Below, in pieces: positions 25,537-34,818 of a stretch of DNA of 64,000 nt. The notes under the pieces were generated by a model. That model searched no databases, was not told the DNA's origin, and saw only the letters and a list, made by a program, of their open reading frames with translations. Where the stretch lies: contig JAZKGZ010000010.1 of NCBI GenBank assembly GCA_040385645.1, positions 167,168-231,167 on the forward strand, in the 5' to 3' direction. The translations under genes and the position numbers were made by a program. How positions within the stretch are numbered: position 1 is the stretch's first letter; each line of letters starts with the position of its first letter. This DNA is from JANXSS01 sp040385645. GTDB taxonomy: Bacteria > Pseudomonadota > Gammaproteobacteria > Burkholderiales > Burkholderiaceae_D.

Positions 25537-26667
25537 TTAGGGCTTGCCGTAGTTCATGGGCATAAATTGAAGCTGATCCCATGGAACATTATTCAGGATT
25601 GCGTACGCAGGTTTGCCGTTGAACAATGCTGGGTAAGGGTCCGGCTGTCCTAAAACGGTGTACGACTTGGGGTTCTGCAGTCGCAAGGTCAGCGCGCCAG
25701 CCTTGTCCCACACCACGAATCCGTAAGTCTGTGCGGCCTTCGCAATGATTTTCCCGACAGGATGCAGGTTAAGCGTATCGAGGTTCACCGCCGGATTCAG
25801 CCGAAAACGTGTTCCCTGCGGAATACGATTTGGTGCATTCGTCGGATTGTGTCCATCTGAACGATTTGCCGGCCATGAAAGGGTCGTAAAATGTTCCGCT
25901 TCGACCAGGGAAATGCCGATAACGTGGCGAATTTCGCCGCGTTTCAACTCTTCGGCGGTAATTTGTCCACCGATAAAGGGTAATCCGGTTGCGGTCGTGC
26001 CGTATGGCGCTGGCCAGATGCCGGAACTTGCGGAAACATTTTGCATCCGTCCGCCCCAGCAAGCACTCCACTGACCATCGATCGAACGTGTCTGCCAAAA
26101 CTCCCAGAGTGAATCGGTAGAAGGTTGATGGACCGTCATTTCTGCATCGGTACCATTTGCAGGAAGCGAGCCGTCTGGAATTGGCACGGCGTTCCATTGG
26201 GCTGTGAGATCGGTCGGCACATATCCCTTGCGTTGGCAATCCCAGAAGCTGACCTGTTTGGTCTGCGTCGTGGTTCCAGCTTTATAAACCGGGCTGGCAT
26301 AGCTGCTGGTATTCAATCCTACGGTCGTGTAATACGCCGCTTTCTGTCTCAGGAACTCGGCAACAAAATTTGCCGAGTTCGGATGTAGCGGTGTCGATGC
26401 AGGAATCGGCTGGTACCAGAAACTGGTAGGCGCGAAGATCGAATCCGTCGGTAAAGCGGTTGTTGTCGTAGTGGCGATTTTGGGCGATAGCAATGTGTCT
26501 GTATCCGTGGCGTCGCCTGCAATAAAGGTATTTAACTCATTTGCCGAGCCAACGGTGGGGCTTGTAGCGGATGACTGGCCCCCGCCGCCGCCGCCACATC
26601 CGGCAAGAAATGAAGATGCGATTGTCATGCATAACGAATACCGACCGAACAGTTTGATAGTGCTCAT
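25537..26667 (-). CDS. Lipoprotein of unknown function, paralog of 27018-28061
   Basis: A 376-residue protein with a lipobox FLAGC (Cys at about residue 24) followed by a run of glycines and a Ser/Thr-rich linker to about residue 70. The conserved domain starts at TDSIFAPTSFWYQPIP and includes ACWGGRMQNVSASSGIWP, GTTATGLPFIGGQITAEELK, SWPANRSDGHNP, PNRIPQGTRFRLNP and GFVVWDKAGALTLR. These blocks are nearly identical in the other copy. The repeated WDKAG/NRSDG blocks suggest a secreted enzyme or carbohydrate-binding protein, but no family is recognised. It is transcribed away from its paralog, at the edge of the exopolysaccharide locus. Confidence 0.8.
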   Translation of the reverse strand: MSTIKLFGRYSLCMTIASSFLAGCGGGGGGQSSATSPTVGSANELNTFIAGDATDTDTLLSPKIATTTTTALPTDSIFAPTSFWYQPIPASTPLHPNSANFVAEFLRQKAAYYTTVGLNTSSYASPVYKAGTTTQTKQVSFWDCQRKGYVPTDLTAQWNAVPIPDGSLPANGTDAEMTVHQPSTDSLWEFWQTRSIDGQWSACWGGRMQNVSASSGIWPAPYGTTATGLPFIGGQITAEELKRGEIRHVIGISLVEAEHFTTLSWPANRSDGHNPTNAPNRIPQGTRFRLNPAVNLDTLNLHPVGKIIAKAAQTYGFVVWDKAGALTLRLQNPKSYTVLGQPDPYPALFNGKPAYAILNNVPWDQLQFMPMNYGKP

Positions 26668-27017
26668 TCTGTAATCCTGTTCACATTATTTAACAAAGTT
26701 TGTGAACACGAATATACATATTTTCGATTGTATTTTGGTGCTACAGAGAAACATTTGTGTTGGATTAGAACGAAAAATCACTCAACTTATCTATATTATT
26801 CAATGCGTTGCGTCATTGTCATTATCTCGCTTGCAATTTTCCAACCGTAGGAGGGGTTGTGATTTAGCTATCTTTTTATTTCGTTTCAGTGCATTCTTGC
26901 AAAACTTTTAGGAACCGTTTTTTCCGGTTTCCCCTTCGCTGAATACACAGTCTCCACAACGCTATAGCGCGCACACCGCTTTTATCAAATGTCCTGCCTT
27001 CGGAGGTTTAGTCGACG
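26668..27017. other. Divergent intergenic region between the paralogous lipoproteins
   Basis: An AT-rich 350 bases that must hold promoters for both directions. The last part carries CGGAGG at about 27000, serving the plus-strand gene. No sigma-54 motif with correct spacing or long dyad is seen. Confidence 0.4.
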
Positions 27018-28061
27018 ATGCTCACGATGACTCGCCAGTTGCTCGCACGCCTGCCCTTCTACATGCTCTCGTGTTTTTTACTTGGTTGCGCTGCGGTGTC
27101 GCAAGCTGATACCGCATCCCCACGCACCGCGAAAGCTGATGCACTGCCAACCGATTCGATCTTCTCACCACGTAGTTTCTGGTATCAGCCGATCCCCAAA
27201 GATGTCGAGTTGGATGAAAAATCGCCAGCCTATGTCGCTGAATTTCTTCGCCAGAAAAAGGCGTATTACGGCAACGTCGCCATCAATGTCTCGACATACG
27301 CAAGCCCGGTCTACATCGCTGCAGCAGATGCACCGACTGTAGAAGTCGGCGTCTGGGATTGCCAAAAGAAGGGATACCTGGATCGCAAGCTTGCAGCACA
27401 ATGGAAGGCTGTGCCAATTCCGACCGCTGCAGTCGCTTCCGCCGGCACGGACAAGGAAATGACGATCTATCAACCGTCGTCTCACACAATGTGGGAATTC
27501 TGGGGCGCAAGGAAGGTCGACGGGCGCTGGGAAGCGTGCTGGGGCGGACAGATGAAGGACACATCTTCCAACGAAGGTATCTGGCCATTCCCGTATGGAA
27601 CGACCGCTACCGGCCTTCCCTTCCTCGGTGGCCAGATCACGGCTGCCGAGCTGCAGCGTGGCGAGATTCGCCATGCGATCGGCATCGCTCTCGTCGATGC
27701 GGAAAAGGAAAGTATTCGGTCCTGGCCGGCAAACCGCTCGGATGGATGGAATCCCAATAATGCACCCAACAGAATTCCTGAGGGTACGCGATTCAGACTC
27801 GATCCGACCATCGACCTCGACACCTTGAAATTGCATCCGGTAGCAAAAATAATCGCTCGGGCCGCACAAGTTTACGGGTTTGTCGTGTGGGACAAAGCCG
27901 GCTCATTGACGGTGCGCGTGGAAAATCCTGTTTCCTACACTGCGCTCGGGCAGCCTGATCCTTACCCCGCTTTATTTGGCGGCGTGCCGCGTCATGCCAT
28001 ATTCAATGGCTTTCCATGGGACAAGTTGCAATTTCTTCCGCCTAACTATGGCAAGCGGTGA
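27018..28061 (+). CDS. Lipoprotein of unknown function, paralog of 25537-26667
   Basis: A 347-residue protein with a lipobox LLGC near residue 23. The mature part matches the divergent neighbour over its full length, with blocks LPTDSIFSPRSFWYQPIP, YASPVYIAAADAP, GVWDCQKKGYLD, MWEFWGARKVDGRWEACWGG and GQPDPYPALFGG. This copy lacks the glycine/serine linker of its paralog. GGAGG about 11 bases before the ATG supports the start. It is followed eight bases later by a glycosyltransferase gene, so it belongs to the plus-strand polysaccharide operon. Confidence 0.8.
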   Translation: MLTMTRQLLARLPFYMLSCFLLGCAAVSQADTASPRTAKADALPTDSIFSPRSFWYQPIPKDVELDEKSPAYVAEFLRQKKAYYGNVAINVSTYASPVYIAAADAPTVEVGVWDCQKKGYLDRKLAAQWKAVPIPTAAVASAGTDKEMTIYQPSSHTMWEFWGARKVDGRWEACWGGQMKDTSSNEGIWPFPYGTTATGLPFLGGQITAAELQRGEIRHAIGIALVDAEKESIRSWPANRSDGWNPNNAPNRIPEGTRFRLDPTIDLDTLKLHPVAKIIARAAQVYGFVVWDKAGSLTVRVENPVSYTALGQPDPYPALFGGVPRHAIFNGFPWDKLQFLPPNYGKR

Positions 28062-28067
28062 TTTGAG

Positions 28068-29327
28068 ATGAAGATCGCGTACCTGGTCAGTCAATACCCA
28101 AAGGTCAGCCACAGTTTTATCCGGCGCGAGATCCTTGCGCTTGAAGCGCTCGGTTTCGACATCCTACGCATCTCGATTCGAGGCTGGGAGCAAACATTGG
28201 TCGACCCGGTCGATCAGCAGGAACGGGCGCACACAAGATATGTATTAGGCGGCGGGCTGATGAAATCCTTCGTGGCCGGCGCCCGTACGCTGGTGCGCCG
28301 CCCTGGAAAATTTGCCGCTGCGCTAAAGCTGGCCATCAAATCCGGCATCCGGTCGGATCGACCCTTGCCATACCATCTGATCTACCTTGCCGAAGCATGT
28401 CTGGTTGCGGAATGGCTGGAGGAATTCGGCGCAGTGCACTTGCATGCCCATTTCGGTGCCAACGGTGCCGAAGTGGCGATGCTCTCGCACATCGTCGGTG
28501 GCCCGAGCTACAGTTTTACGGTGCATGGGCCGGAAGAATTCGACAAGCCGGAGTTTCTTGGCCTGCGCGAAAAAATACGGCGCGCTGCGTTTGTGGTGGC
28601 AATTACCTCGTTTTGCCGAAGCCAGCTTTATCGCTGGGCCGATTATGGTGACTGGAAGAAGGTTGCAATCGTTCACTGCGGCATCGAGCCGGCATTTCAT
28701 CAAGCGCCGGCAACGGCATTGCCCACCGTGCCAACGCTCGTCTGTGTGGGTAGGCTCTGTGAACAGAAGGGCCAGTTGCTATTGGTGCGGGCAGTCGAAC
28801 GCCTGGTTCGCAAAGGGCAATCGCTCTCGCTGGTTCTAGCAGGCGATGGCGAAATGCGGGGCGACATCGAGCAGTTGATCGCCGAACTTAATTTGTCGAA
28901 CACCATCAGGATCACCGGCTGGATCAGCAGCGATCAAGTGCGCGATGAAATCGTTGCCGCCCGCGCGCTGGTGCTGCCGAGCTTTGCCGAAGGCTTGCCG
29001 GTCGTGGTGATGGAAGCGATGTCTTTATACCGACCGGTGCTGACAACCTTCATTGCCGGTATCCCGGAGCTCGTCATCGATAAAGAAAACGGCTGGTTGA
29101 TTCCAGCCGGTGACATCGATGCGTTAGTTGTTGCAATGCAGACAATCCTCGAAACGCCGGATGCGCAGCTGCAAGCGATGGGTGCTGCAGCGCATCGGCG
29201 TGTGCTTGCAAGGCATTCGATCGACATCGAGGCTGCGAAACTCGCTACGTTGTTCCGCGGTGCGGTGCAGGGCAACGCGGCCTTGGCAATATCCGACGGT
29301 ACACTGTTGGAAGGGGCAGGAAGATGA
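28068..29327 (+). CDS. Glycosyltransferase family 4
   Basis: A 419-residue GT-B fold retaining glycosyltransferase. The N-terminal half starts MKIAYLVSQYPKVSHSFI, a motif seen in WcaL/colanic-acid type enzymes. The C-terminal half has the donor-binding blocks VCVGRLCEQKGQLLLVRAV at about 225-243 and SFAEGLPVVVMEAMSLYRPV near 305-325 with the E-x7-E glutamates. It overlaps the next gene by four bases. It adds a sugar to the lipid-linked repeat unit; donor and acceptor cannot be told. Confidence 0.9.
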   Translation: MKIAYLVSQYPKVSHSFIRREILALEALGFDILRISIRGWEQTLVDPVDQQERAHTRYVLGGGLMKSFVAGARTLVRRPGKFAAALKLAIKSGIRSDRPLPYHLIYLAEACLVAEWLEEFGAVHLHAHFGANGAEVAMLSHIVGGPSYSFTVHGPEEFDKPEFLGLREKIRRAAFVVAITSFCRSQLYRWADYGDWKKVAIVHCGIEPAFHQAPATALPTVPTLVCVGRLCEQKGQLLLVRAVERLVRKGQSLSLVLAGDGEMRGDIEQLIAELNLSNTIRITGWISSDQVRDEIVAARALVLPSFAEGLPVVVMEAMSLYRPVLTTFIAGIPELVIDKENGWLIPAGDIDALVVAMQTILETPDAQLQAMGAAAHRRVLARHSIDIEAAKLATLFRGAVQGNAALAISDGTLLEGAGR

Positions 29328-30508
29328 TTTTCCTGAGCGTGCTCTTGTATCTGGTGATCGTCATCCTGTGCGTACCGGTACTCGTATTTTTGGTGCAGAC
29401 GGTGGCTGCCCTGCCAATGCTAAAAAGCACTCCGGCGTCCCTTGGCGCCTCGCCACGCATTGCCGTTCTGATCCCTGCGCATAACGAAGAAGCGGGTATT
29501 GCCACCACGATCGAGAGCATCCTAGCCCAGCTCGGCAAAACGGACCGCGTTGTCGTCGTGGCTGACAATTGCAGCGATCAAACCGCACGCGTGGCAAGGC
29601 TGGCTGGCGCCGAAGTGAGCGAACGCGCGAACAGTACCTTGCGCGGGAAAAGCTACGCGCTCGATCATGGCGTGCGCGTCGTTGCAATCGATGCGCCGGA
29701 TGTTCTGGTCATCGTCGACGCAGACTGCGTGGCATCGGACGGTGCCATTGCCCGCATTGCAGCGTTGGCAGCGCAGCACCACCGGCCGGTCCAGGCGAAA
29801 TACCTGATGGTTGCACCAAAAAACAGCAGCGCCATGAAAAAAATTGCGGAATTCGCCTGGGCAGTCAAAAATCAGGTCCGCCCGATCGGCTTGCACCGCC
29901 TTGGCCTGCCCTGCCAAATGACCGGGTCCGGTATGGCGTTTCCCTGGGATGTGATTCGTGACGCGCCGCTGGCAAATGGTCACATCGCCGAGGACATGCA
30001 GCTCGGCATCGATCTGGCCAGCAATGGGTATCCGCCACTTTACTGCGCCGATGCCCTCGTCTCGAGTTATTTTCCGAATAGCGTGCAGGGCACTCAGACG
30101 CAACGTACGCGGTGGGAGCACGGGACGATCAGCATCCTGATCGGGACGGCACCGAAATTGCTTCTACAAGCGTTAAAGGCGCGCAATTTTGCGTTGACGG
30201 GTATGGCGCTGGATTTGCTCGTTCCACCGGTGGCCTTGCTTTGCATGCTGGTGTTTGCCGTGACCTTGGCAGCATTGGTTTTTGCAGCAATCACCGGCAT
30301 TGCCGGCCCGGCTGTACTGGCCGTGCTGATGATGGTAGGGCTCGTTTTCGCTGTGCTCGCGGCCTGGTGGCGGTACGGCCGGAATATTCTTCCGCTCCAT
30401 CAATTATTCAGTGCCGTGTTTTACATGCTGAAAAAAATCCCCCTTTACTGTCGCTACGTCGTTAGTCGTCAGGTGGAATGGGTCAGGTCCAAACGAGATA
30501 ACGAATAA
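29324..30508 (+). CDS. Glycosyltransferase family 2, membrane-bound
   Basis: A 394-residue processive-type GT2. An N-terminal membrane helix is followed by the GT-A domain: AVLIPAHNEEAGIATTIES at about residues 46-64, DAD in VIVDADCV near 128, EDMQLGIDLA, and QRTRWEHG (QxxRW) near 260. Three or four C-terminal helices follow. This is the arrangement of cellulose-synthase-like and ExoO-like enzymes. It lies in an operon with the upstream GT4 gene. Confidence 0.88.
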   Translation: MIFLSVLLYLVIVILCVPVLVFLVQTVAALPMLKSTPASLGASPRIAVLIPAHNEEAGIATTIESILAQLGKTDRVVVVADNCSDQTARVARLAGAEVSERANSTLRGKSYALDHGVRVVAIDAPDVLVIVDADCVASDGAIARIAALAAQHHRPVQAKYLMVAPKNSSAMKKIAEFAWAVKNQVRPIGLHRLGLPCQMTGSGMAFPWDVIRDAPLANGHIAEDMQLGIDLASNGYPPLYCADALVSSYFPNSVQGTQTQRTRWEHGTISILIGTAPKLLLQALKARNFALTGMALDLLVPPVALLCMLVFAVTLAALVFAAITGIAGPAVLAVLMMVGLVFAVLAAWWRYGRNILPLHQLFSAVFYMLKKIPLYCRYVVSRQVEWVRSKRDNE

Positions 30509-30529
30509 TTTTATGGCAGCGAACCTCCA

Positions 30530-31684
30530 ATGAATATCATCGACGAACGCCCGGTTACGGCAAGTGTGGCGCATGGGTTGGTGCCTGTGACAGACTTCCA
30601 GCGCCCGCTTTACTGCGTGTTGGGCTTGATTTTCGACGCAATCACCATCGATGAGGCGCAAGCCTGTGTTCGCAATGCTGTCGTTAGCAAGCAGCGCTGT
30701 TATTTTTCGACGCCGAACGTCAACAATGTGGTGGCTGCGCTGACCGATTTTCAGTATCGGGATTCGATCACGCGGTCGAACCTTTCAGTCGCCGACGGTA
30801 TGCCGATAATCTGGATCGCCAAACTGCTAGGGATACCTATCACTTCCCGCGTTGCGGGCTCGACACTTTTCGAGCGCCTGCGCCATCAGGCTTCGGTGCC
30901 GATCAAGGTCTTCTTTTTCGGCGGCCCGGATGGCGCGGCCCAGAGAGCCAGCGCGGCATTGAACGCTGATAAAAATTTGATGACTTGCGTGGGTGCGATT
31001 TCGCCTGGCTTCGGTACGCTTGCCGAACTGAGTTCAGATGCGTTCATCGATCAGATCAATACGGCGAAGCCGGATTTTGTCGTGGTGGCGCTCGGCACCC
31101 AACGTGGCAATGCCTGGATCGAGCGCAATCTCGATTGGCTCGATGTGCCAGTGATTAGCCACCTCGGTGCTGTCGTCAATTTTGTCGCTGGGTCGATTTC
31201 GCGTGCTCCCGATCGCGTTGCCAACTCTGGCTTGGAGTGGTTGTGGCGCATCAAGGAAGAGCCCGCCTTGTGGCGCCGTTATTACCGCGATGGCAAGGTA
31301 CTCATGGTGATGGTTGCCACGCAGGTGCTGCCGTGTTTTCTGCACTCGCTATCGGCCAGGCTTTTCGGTCGCCAGAAGTCCAGCGCCAGTGTCGACGTTC
31401 GATATGCCGCAGGTGTTTGTACGATCACCATGGCAGGTGCCTGGCAGGATGATCAAATGCCCGAGTTTCGACGTGCCCTGGCAGAAGCCACCACGACTGC
31501 ATGCGATATCGTTCTCGACTTGCAGAATGTGCGGGCCACGAACAATGCATGCGTTGCGTTGCTGGTCCTGTTGTATGGTCATCAGTCGAAGATCAAGCGG
31601 CGGTTGACCTTTCACTCAGTGTCACCGCAAGCGAAAAAAATGATCGGGTTGTGTGGCGTGGCGTATCTGCTGAAAACACAATGA
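30530..31684 (+). CDS. WecG/TagA/CpsF-type glycosyltransferase with C-terminal STAS-like domain
   Basis: A 384-residue protein. Residues 15-250 form a GT26 domain: YFSTPNVNNVVAALTD at about 45-60, NLSVADGMPIIWIAKLLG, KVFFFGGPDG and FVVVALGTQRGNAWIERNL. GT26 enzymes transfer N-acetylmannosamine-type sugars to lipid-linked sugars. Residues about 290-384 form a separate domain with the STAS-like pattern (VCTITMAGAWQDDQMPEFRR, CDIVLDLQNVRATNNACVALL). This is an unusual fusion, because STAS domains usually act as antagonists or sensors. A 21-base gap separates it from the GT2 gene. Confidence 0.85.
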   Translation: MNIIDERPVTASVAHGLVPVTDFQRPLYCVLGLIFDAITIDEAQACVRNAVVSKQRCYFSTPNVNNVVAALTDFQYRDSITRSNLSVADGMPIIWIAKLLGIPITSRVAGSTLFERLRHQASVPIKVFFFGGPDGAAQRASAALNADKNLMTCVGAISPGFGTLAELSSDAFIDQINTAKPDFVVVALGTQRGNAWIERNLDWLDVPVISHLGAVVNFVAGSISRAPDRVANSGLEWLWRIKEEPALWRRYYRDGKVLMVMVATQVLPCFLHSLSARLFGRQKSSASVDVRYAAGVCTITMAGAWQDDQMPEFRRALAEATTTACDIVLDLQNVRATNNACVALLVLLYGHQSKIKRRLTFHSVSPQAKKMIGLCGVAYLLKTQ

Positions 31685-31733
31685 CCATCAATTTGCATAG
31701 CCCTCTTTCAATGCATCGAGAAAACTCTCTATT

Positions 31734-32759
31734 ATGATTATTCGCGCCAGAGCACCTCTACGGCTAGGTCTTGCCGGCGGTGGCACCGACGTTGCGCCCT
31801 ACTGTGATATTCACGGCGGCTACACGCTGAATGCCACGATCGATCGCTACGCATATGCGGTCCTTAAAAATCTGGAAGAACCGGTGATCCGGCTGCTGGC
31901 AACGGACCAACAGGCCGAAGAAACCCTGCCCCTGGCTTATCCGCTGGAATTGAACGGCCACCTCAACCTGCACAAGGCGGTCTACAACCACATGATCGGG
32001 AATTACAACGGTGGCGAGCCTCTTGCCCTGGAACTCAGCACCTTCTGCGATGCACCGACGGGCTCGGGCCTCGGTTCGTCTTCGACGGTTGTGGTGGTGA
32101 TGATCCGCGCGTTCGCCGAATGGATGAACCTGCCGCTCGACGATTACACCATCGCCAAGATCGCCTTCAAGGTGGAGCGCGCCGATTGCAACCTGCAAGG
32201 GGGACGCCAGGATCAATACTCTGCGACCTTCGGCGGCTTTAACTTCATGGAATTTTACGGCGACGAGCGGACGGTAGTGAACCCGTTGCGCGTAAAAAAA
32301 TGGATTATCTGCGAACTCGAAGCGTCGTTGGTGCTGTTCTATACCGGTGTCTCGCGCCAATCGGCAACGATTATTGCCGACCAGAGTAACAACATCAAGG
32401 AAGGCAAGCACGACGCCATCGAAGCTATGCACCAGATGAAACGTGAAGCGCTCGTGATGAAGGAATGCGTTTTGCGCGGTGACTTCACTGGCATCGTCGA
32501 TTCCATGCGCATGGGATGGGAGAACAAGAAGCGCTCCGCCAAAACGGTTTCGAATCCGCTCATCGACGAGATTTACGACGAGTCCATCAAGGCCGGTGCA
32601 CTGGCAGGCAAAGTCTCCGGCGCCGGTGGCGGTGGTTTCATGATGTTCTATGTCTCGCCGGACAAGCGCATGAGCCTGATTCGCACCCTGGACCGCTTCA
32701 ACGGCCAGGTCAATAATTGTCATTTTACCAAAGACGGAACTCAAGCCTGGAGGCTCTAA
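31734..32759 (+). CDS. hddA: D-glycero-alpha-D-manno-heptose 7-phosphate kinase-like (GHMP kinase, HddA)
   Basis: A 341-residue GHMP-family sugar kinase. Motif 1 PLRLGLAGGGTDVAPYCD lies at about residues 8-25, motif 2 (ATP loop) APTGSGLGSSSTVVVVM lies near 110, and motif 3 AGKVSGAGGGGFMMFYV lies near 290-306. Position next to gmhA, hddC and gmhB identifies it as the heptose 7-phosphate kinase of the GDP-heptose route. Its TAA overlaps the gmhA ATG (TAATG), so the genes are translationally coupled. Confidence 0.9.
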   Translation: MIIRARAPLRLGLAGGGTDVAPYCDIHGGYTLNATIDRYAYAVLKNLEEPVIRLLATDQQAEETLPLAYPLELNGHLNLHKAVYNHMIGNYNGGEPLALELSTFCDAPTGSGLGSSSTVVVVMIRAFAEWMNLPLDDYTIAKIAFKVERADCNLQGGRQDQYSATFGGFNFMEFYGDERTVVNPLRVKKWIICELEASLVLFYTGVSRQSATIIADQSNNIKEGKHDAIEAMHQMKREALVMKECVLRGDFTGIVDSMRMGWENKKRSAKTVSNPLIDEIYDESIKAGALAGKVSGAGGGGFMMFYVSPDKRMSLIRTLDRFNGQVNNCHFTKDGTQAWRL

Positions 32760-33343
32760 TGCAAGACTATATCTACGCGCAAATTGCGGAAACCAATCGC
32801 CTGACCGCCGCCATGCTCGAAGACAAGAAATTGTTCGCCGCGCTGGAAGCCAGCGCTGCCGCCTGCATCAAATGCGTCAACGACGGCGGCAAGATCCTGT
32901 TGGCCGGCAACGGTGGCAGTGCCGCCGACGCCCAGCATATCGCCGGTGAATTCGTCAGCCGCTTCGCGTTCGACCGCCCCGGCATGTCGGCCTTTGCCCT
33001 GACGACCGATACCTCGATCCTCACCGCCATCGGCAACGATTATGGCTACGAAAAGCTGTTCGCTCGTCAGGTGCAGTCGCATGGCCAGAAGGGCGATGTC
33101 TTTATCGGGTATTCCACCTCTGGAAAGTCGCCCAACATTTTGCGGGCACTCGAAGAGGCACGCGCACGCGGGCTGGTAACGATCGGTCTGACCGGAAACC
33201 GTGGCGGCCCGATGCTTGAATTGTGCGACCACGTCCTGGCGACACCTTCGTCGGATACGCCCAAAATTCAGGAGGGCCATCTGGTCATGGGTCACATCCT
33301 TTGCGGCCTCGTTGAAAACGCCATTTTCACAGCACCGGCTTGA
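32759..33343 (+). CDS. gmhA: Sedoheptulose 7-phosphate isomerase
   Basis: A 194-residue SIS-domain protein that converts sedoheptulose 7-phosphate to D-glycero-D-manno-heptose 7-phosphate. The LLAGNGGSAADAQHIAGEFV block at about residues 47-66 carries the family signature, STSGKSPNI is near 120, and the C-terminal EGHLVMGHILCGLVE carries the conserved metal-binding His/Glu. The ATG at 32759 overlaps the hddA stop. The downstream hddC ATG overlaps this stop (TGATG). Confidence 0.95.
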   Translation: MQDYIYAQIAETNRLTAAMLEDKKLFAALEASAAACIKCVNDGGKILLAGNGGSAADAQHIAGEFVSRFAFDRPGMSAFALTTDTSILTAIGNDYGYEKLFARQVQSHGQKGDVFIGYSTSGKSPNILRALEEARARGLVTIGLTGNRGGPMLELCDHVLATPSSDTPKIQEGHLVMGHILCGLVENAIFTAPA

Positions 33344-34035
33344 TGGAAGCAATCGTTCTCGCAGGCGGATTCGGTACGCGCCTCAAAGCAGTGGTGGCAG
33401 ACGTACCGAAGCCGATGGCGCCGGTTGCAGGCAAGCCATTCCTTGAAATCCTCCTGACAGCGATGGCTGCCAAGGGATTCACGCGCGTGGTGCTGTCGCT
33501 CGGGCATATGGCCGAAACCATCGTCACGCATTTCGGCGACCGGTTTGCCGGGATGGATCTGGTCTATGCCATCGAAGACGTGCCGCTGGGCACGGGTGGT
33601 GCCGTACGCCTGGCGTGCGAGCAGTGCCAGGCAGACCATGTATTTGTGTTCAATGGCGATACCTATCTCGATCTCGAAGTGAGTGAAGTGGAAGGGCTTT
33701 GGCAGCGCAACCACGCACCGATAATCGTGGCCCGTGCCGTGGAAGATGTCAGCCGCTACGGCAGCCTAAGCGTCGACGGCCGGAAGGTTACGGGCTTTGC
33801 TGAAAAAGGCGCTGTCGGTCCTGGCCTGATCAATGCCGGCTGTTATGTCCTGCCAGCGGGCTCCCTAGCCGCCTTCGCTTCCGGCAAGCCGTTTTCACTG
33901 GAGAACGATTTTCTAGCACCGGCCGTATCCGCAAATCCATTCGACGTGTTTGTAACCGAAGGCCACTTCATCGACATCGGCATTCCCGCAGATTATGCGC
34001 GTGCACAAAATGAGTTGAAGCAAGTATGTCAGTAA
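33343..34035 (+). CDS. hddC: D-glycero-alpha-D-manno-heptose 1-phosphate guanylyltransferase-like (HddC)
   Basis: A 230-residue nucleotidyltransferase. MEAIVLAGGFGTRLKAVVAD at the N-terminus carries the GGxGTRL nucleotide-binding signature, KPMAPVAGKPFLE follows, and a DTYLDLE metal site lies near 107. It activates the heptose 1-phosphate with GTP. The start is ATG 33343; a TTG one codon earlier would overlap gmhA further. It overlaps gmhB by 10 bases. Confidence 0.88.
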   Translation: MEAIVLAGGFGTRLKAVVADVPKPMAPVAGKPFLEILLTAMAAKGFTRVVLSLGHMAETIVTHFGDRFAGMDLVYAIEDVPLGTGGAVRLACEQCQADHVFVFNGDTYLDLEVSEVEGLWQRNHAPIIVARAVEDVSRYGSLSVDGRKVTGFAEKGAVGPGLINAGCYVLPAGSLAAFASGKPFSLENDFLAPAVSANPFDVFVTEGHFIDIGIPADYARAQNELKQVCQ

Positions 34036-34628
34036 CGTTTCGGGCGGCCCTGCGTCCAGCATTATTCTTGGACCGCGATGGAGTGATCAATGTCGATCAC
34101 GCGTATGTGCATCGGAGCGCGGACTTCCGTTTCATCGATGGTATCTTCGACTTATGTCGTGCGGCAGCCAAGCTCGGTTACCGGATGTTCGTCGTCACGA
34201 ATCAGGCCGGCATCGGCCGTGGGTACTATACCGAGCAGCAATTCCTGACGCTTACTGAGTGGATGCGTAACGAATTTAGCAAAGAAGGCGTGGCGATCGA
34301 CAAGGTCTATTTCTGCCCCTCGCATCCGGTGCATGGGGTGGGGCAATACAAGGTCGAGTCGTCGCATCGCAAGCCCGGCCCAGGGATGATCCTGCAGGCG
34401 GCGGAAGAATTCGGCATCGATCTTGCGCAGTCGGTGTTGATAGGCGACAAGGAATCGGACATCGAAGCCGGGCTGGCGGCGGGGCTGCGGGCAACGGTTC
34501 TGTATGCGCCGGTGGACGCAGCACCGGATGCAGCGGATGCGTCCCGTACCAAGGCCAGTTTCGTAGCACCTACCCTCGATGCGGTGCGTGCGTTTCTCGA
34601 CCAGCTCGATGACCAAGTAAATCGCTGA
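34026..34628 (+). CDS. gmhB: D-glycero-D-manno-heptose 1,7-bisphosphate 7-phosphatase
   Basis: A 200-residue HAD phosphatase. The catalytic DxD motif is in ALFLDRDGVINVDH near residues 12-25, motif II in FVVTNQAGIGRGYYT, a cysteine/histidine Zn-loop near CPSHPVHGV, and motif IV in VLIGDKESDIEAG. It removes the 7-phosphate to give heptose 1-phosphate. It is the last gene of a complete hddA-gmhA-hddC-gmhB set, which gives the precursor GDP-D-glycero-alpha-D-manno-heptose used in capsules and S-layer glycans. Confidence 0.93.
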   Translation: MSVTFRAALRPALFLDRDGVINVDHAYVHRSADFRFIDGIFDLCRAAAKLGYRMFVVTNQAGIGRGYYTEQQFLTLTEWMRNEFSKEGVAIDKVYFCPSHPVHGVGQYKVESSHRKPGPGMILQAAEEFGIDLAQSVLIGDKESDIEAGLAAGLRATVLYAPVDAAPDAADASRTKASFVAPTLDAVRAFLDQLDDQVNR

Positions 34629-34818
34629 AGTAGCGCCGTCTCGCTGACTTCTTACCCACCAAGATTTTCGACGCTTCACCTGACGTTGAAGTCGCTGTCG
34701 TCGCAATTGTTTGCACTGGAGCGCGTGATCTTATGGATTGCCGAAAAACTGACAACCTTTGAAATGTCCGTTGTGTAAGCTAAAGATATATTTTTTGATT
34801 AGTCGCTCATCTTTAGCA

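Noticed and set aside
26700..27017. Possible sigma-54 promoter before the plus-strand lipoprotein gene (TTGCA near 26890)
   Set aside because: No GG is found ten bases before the GC, so the spacing requirement fails.
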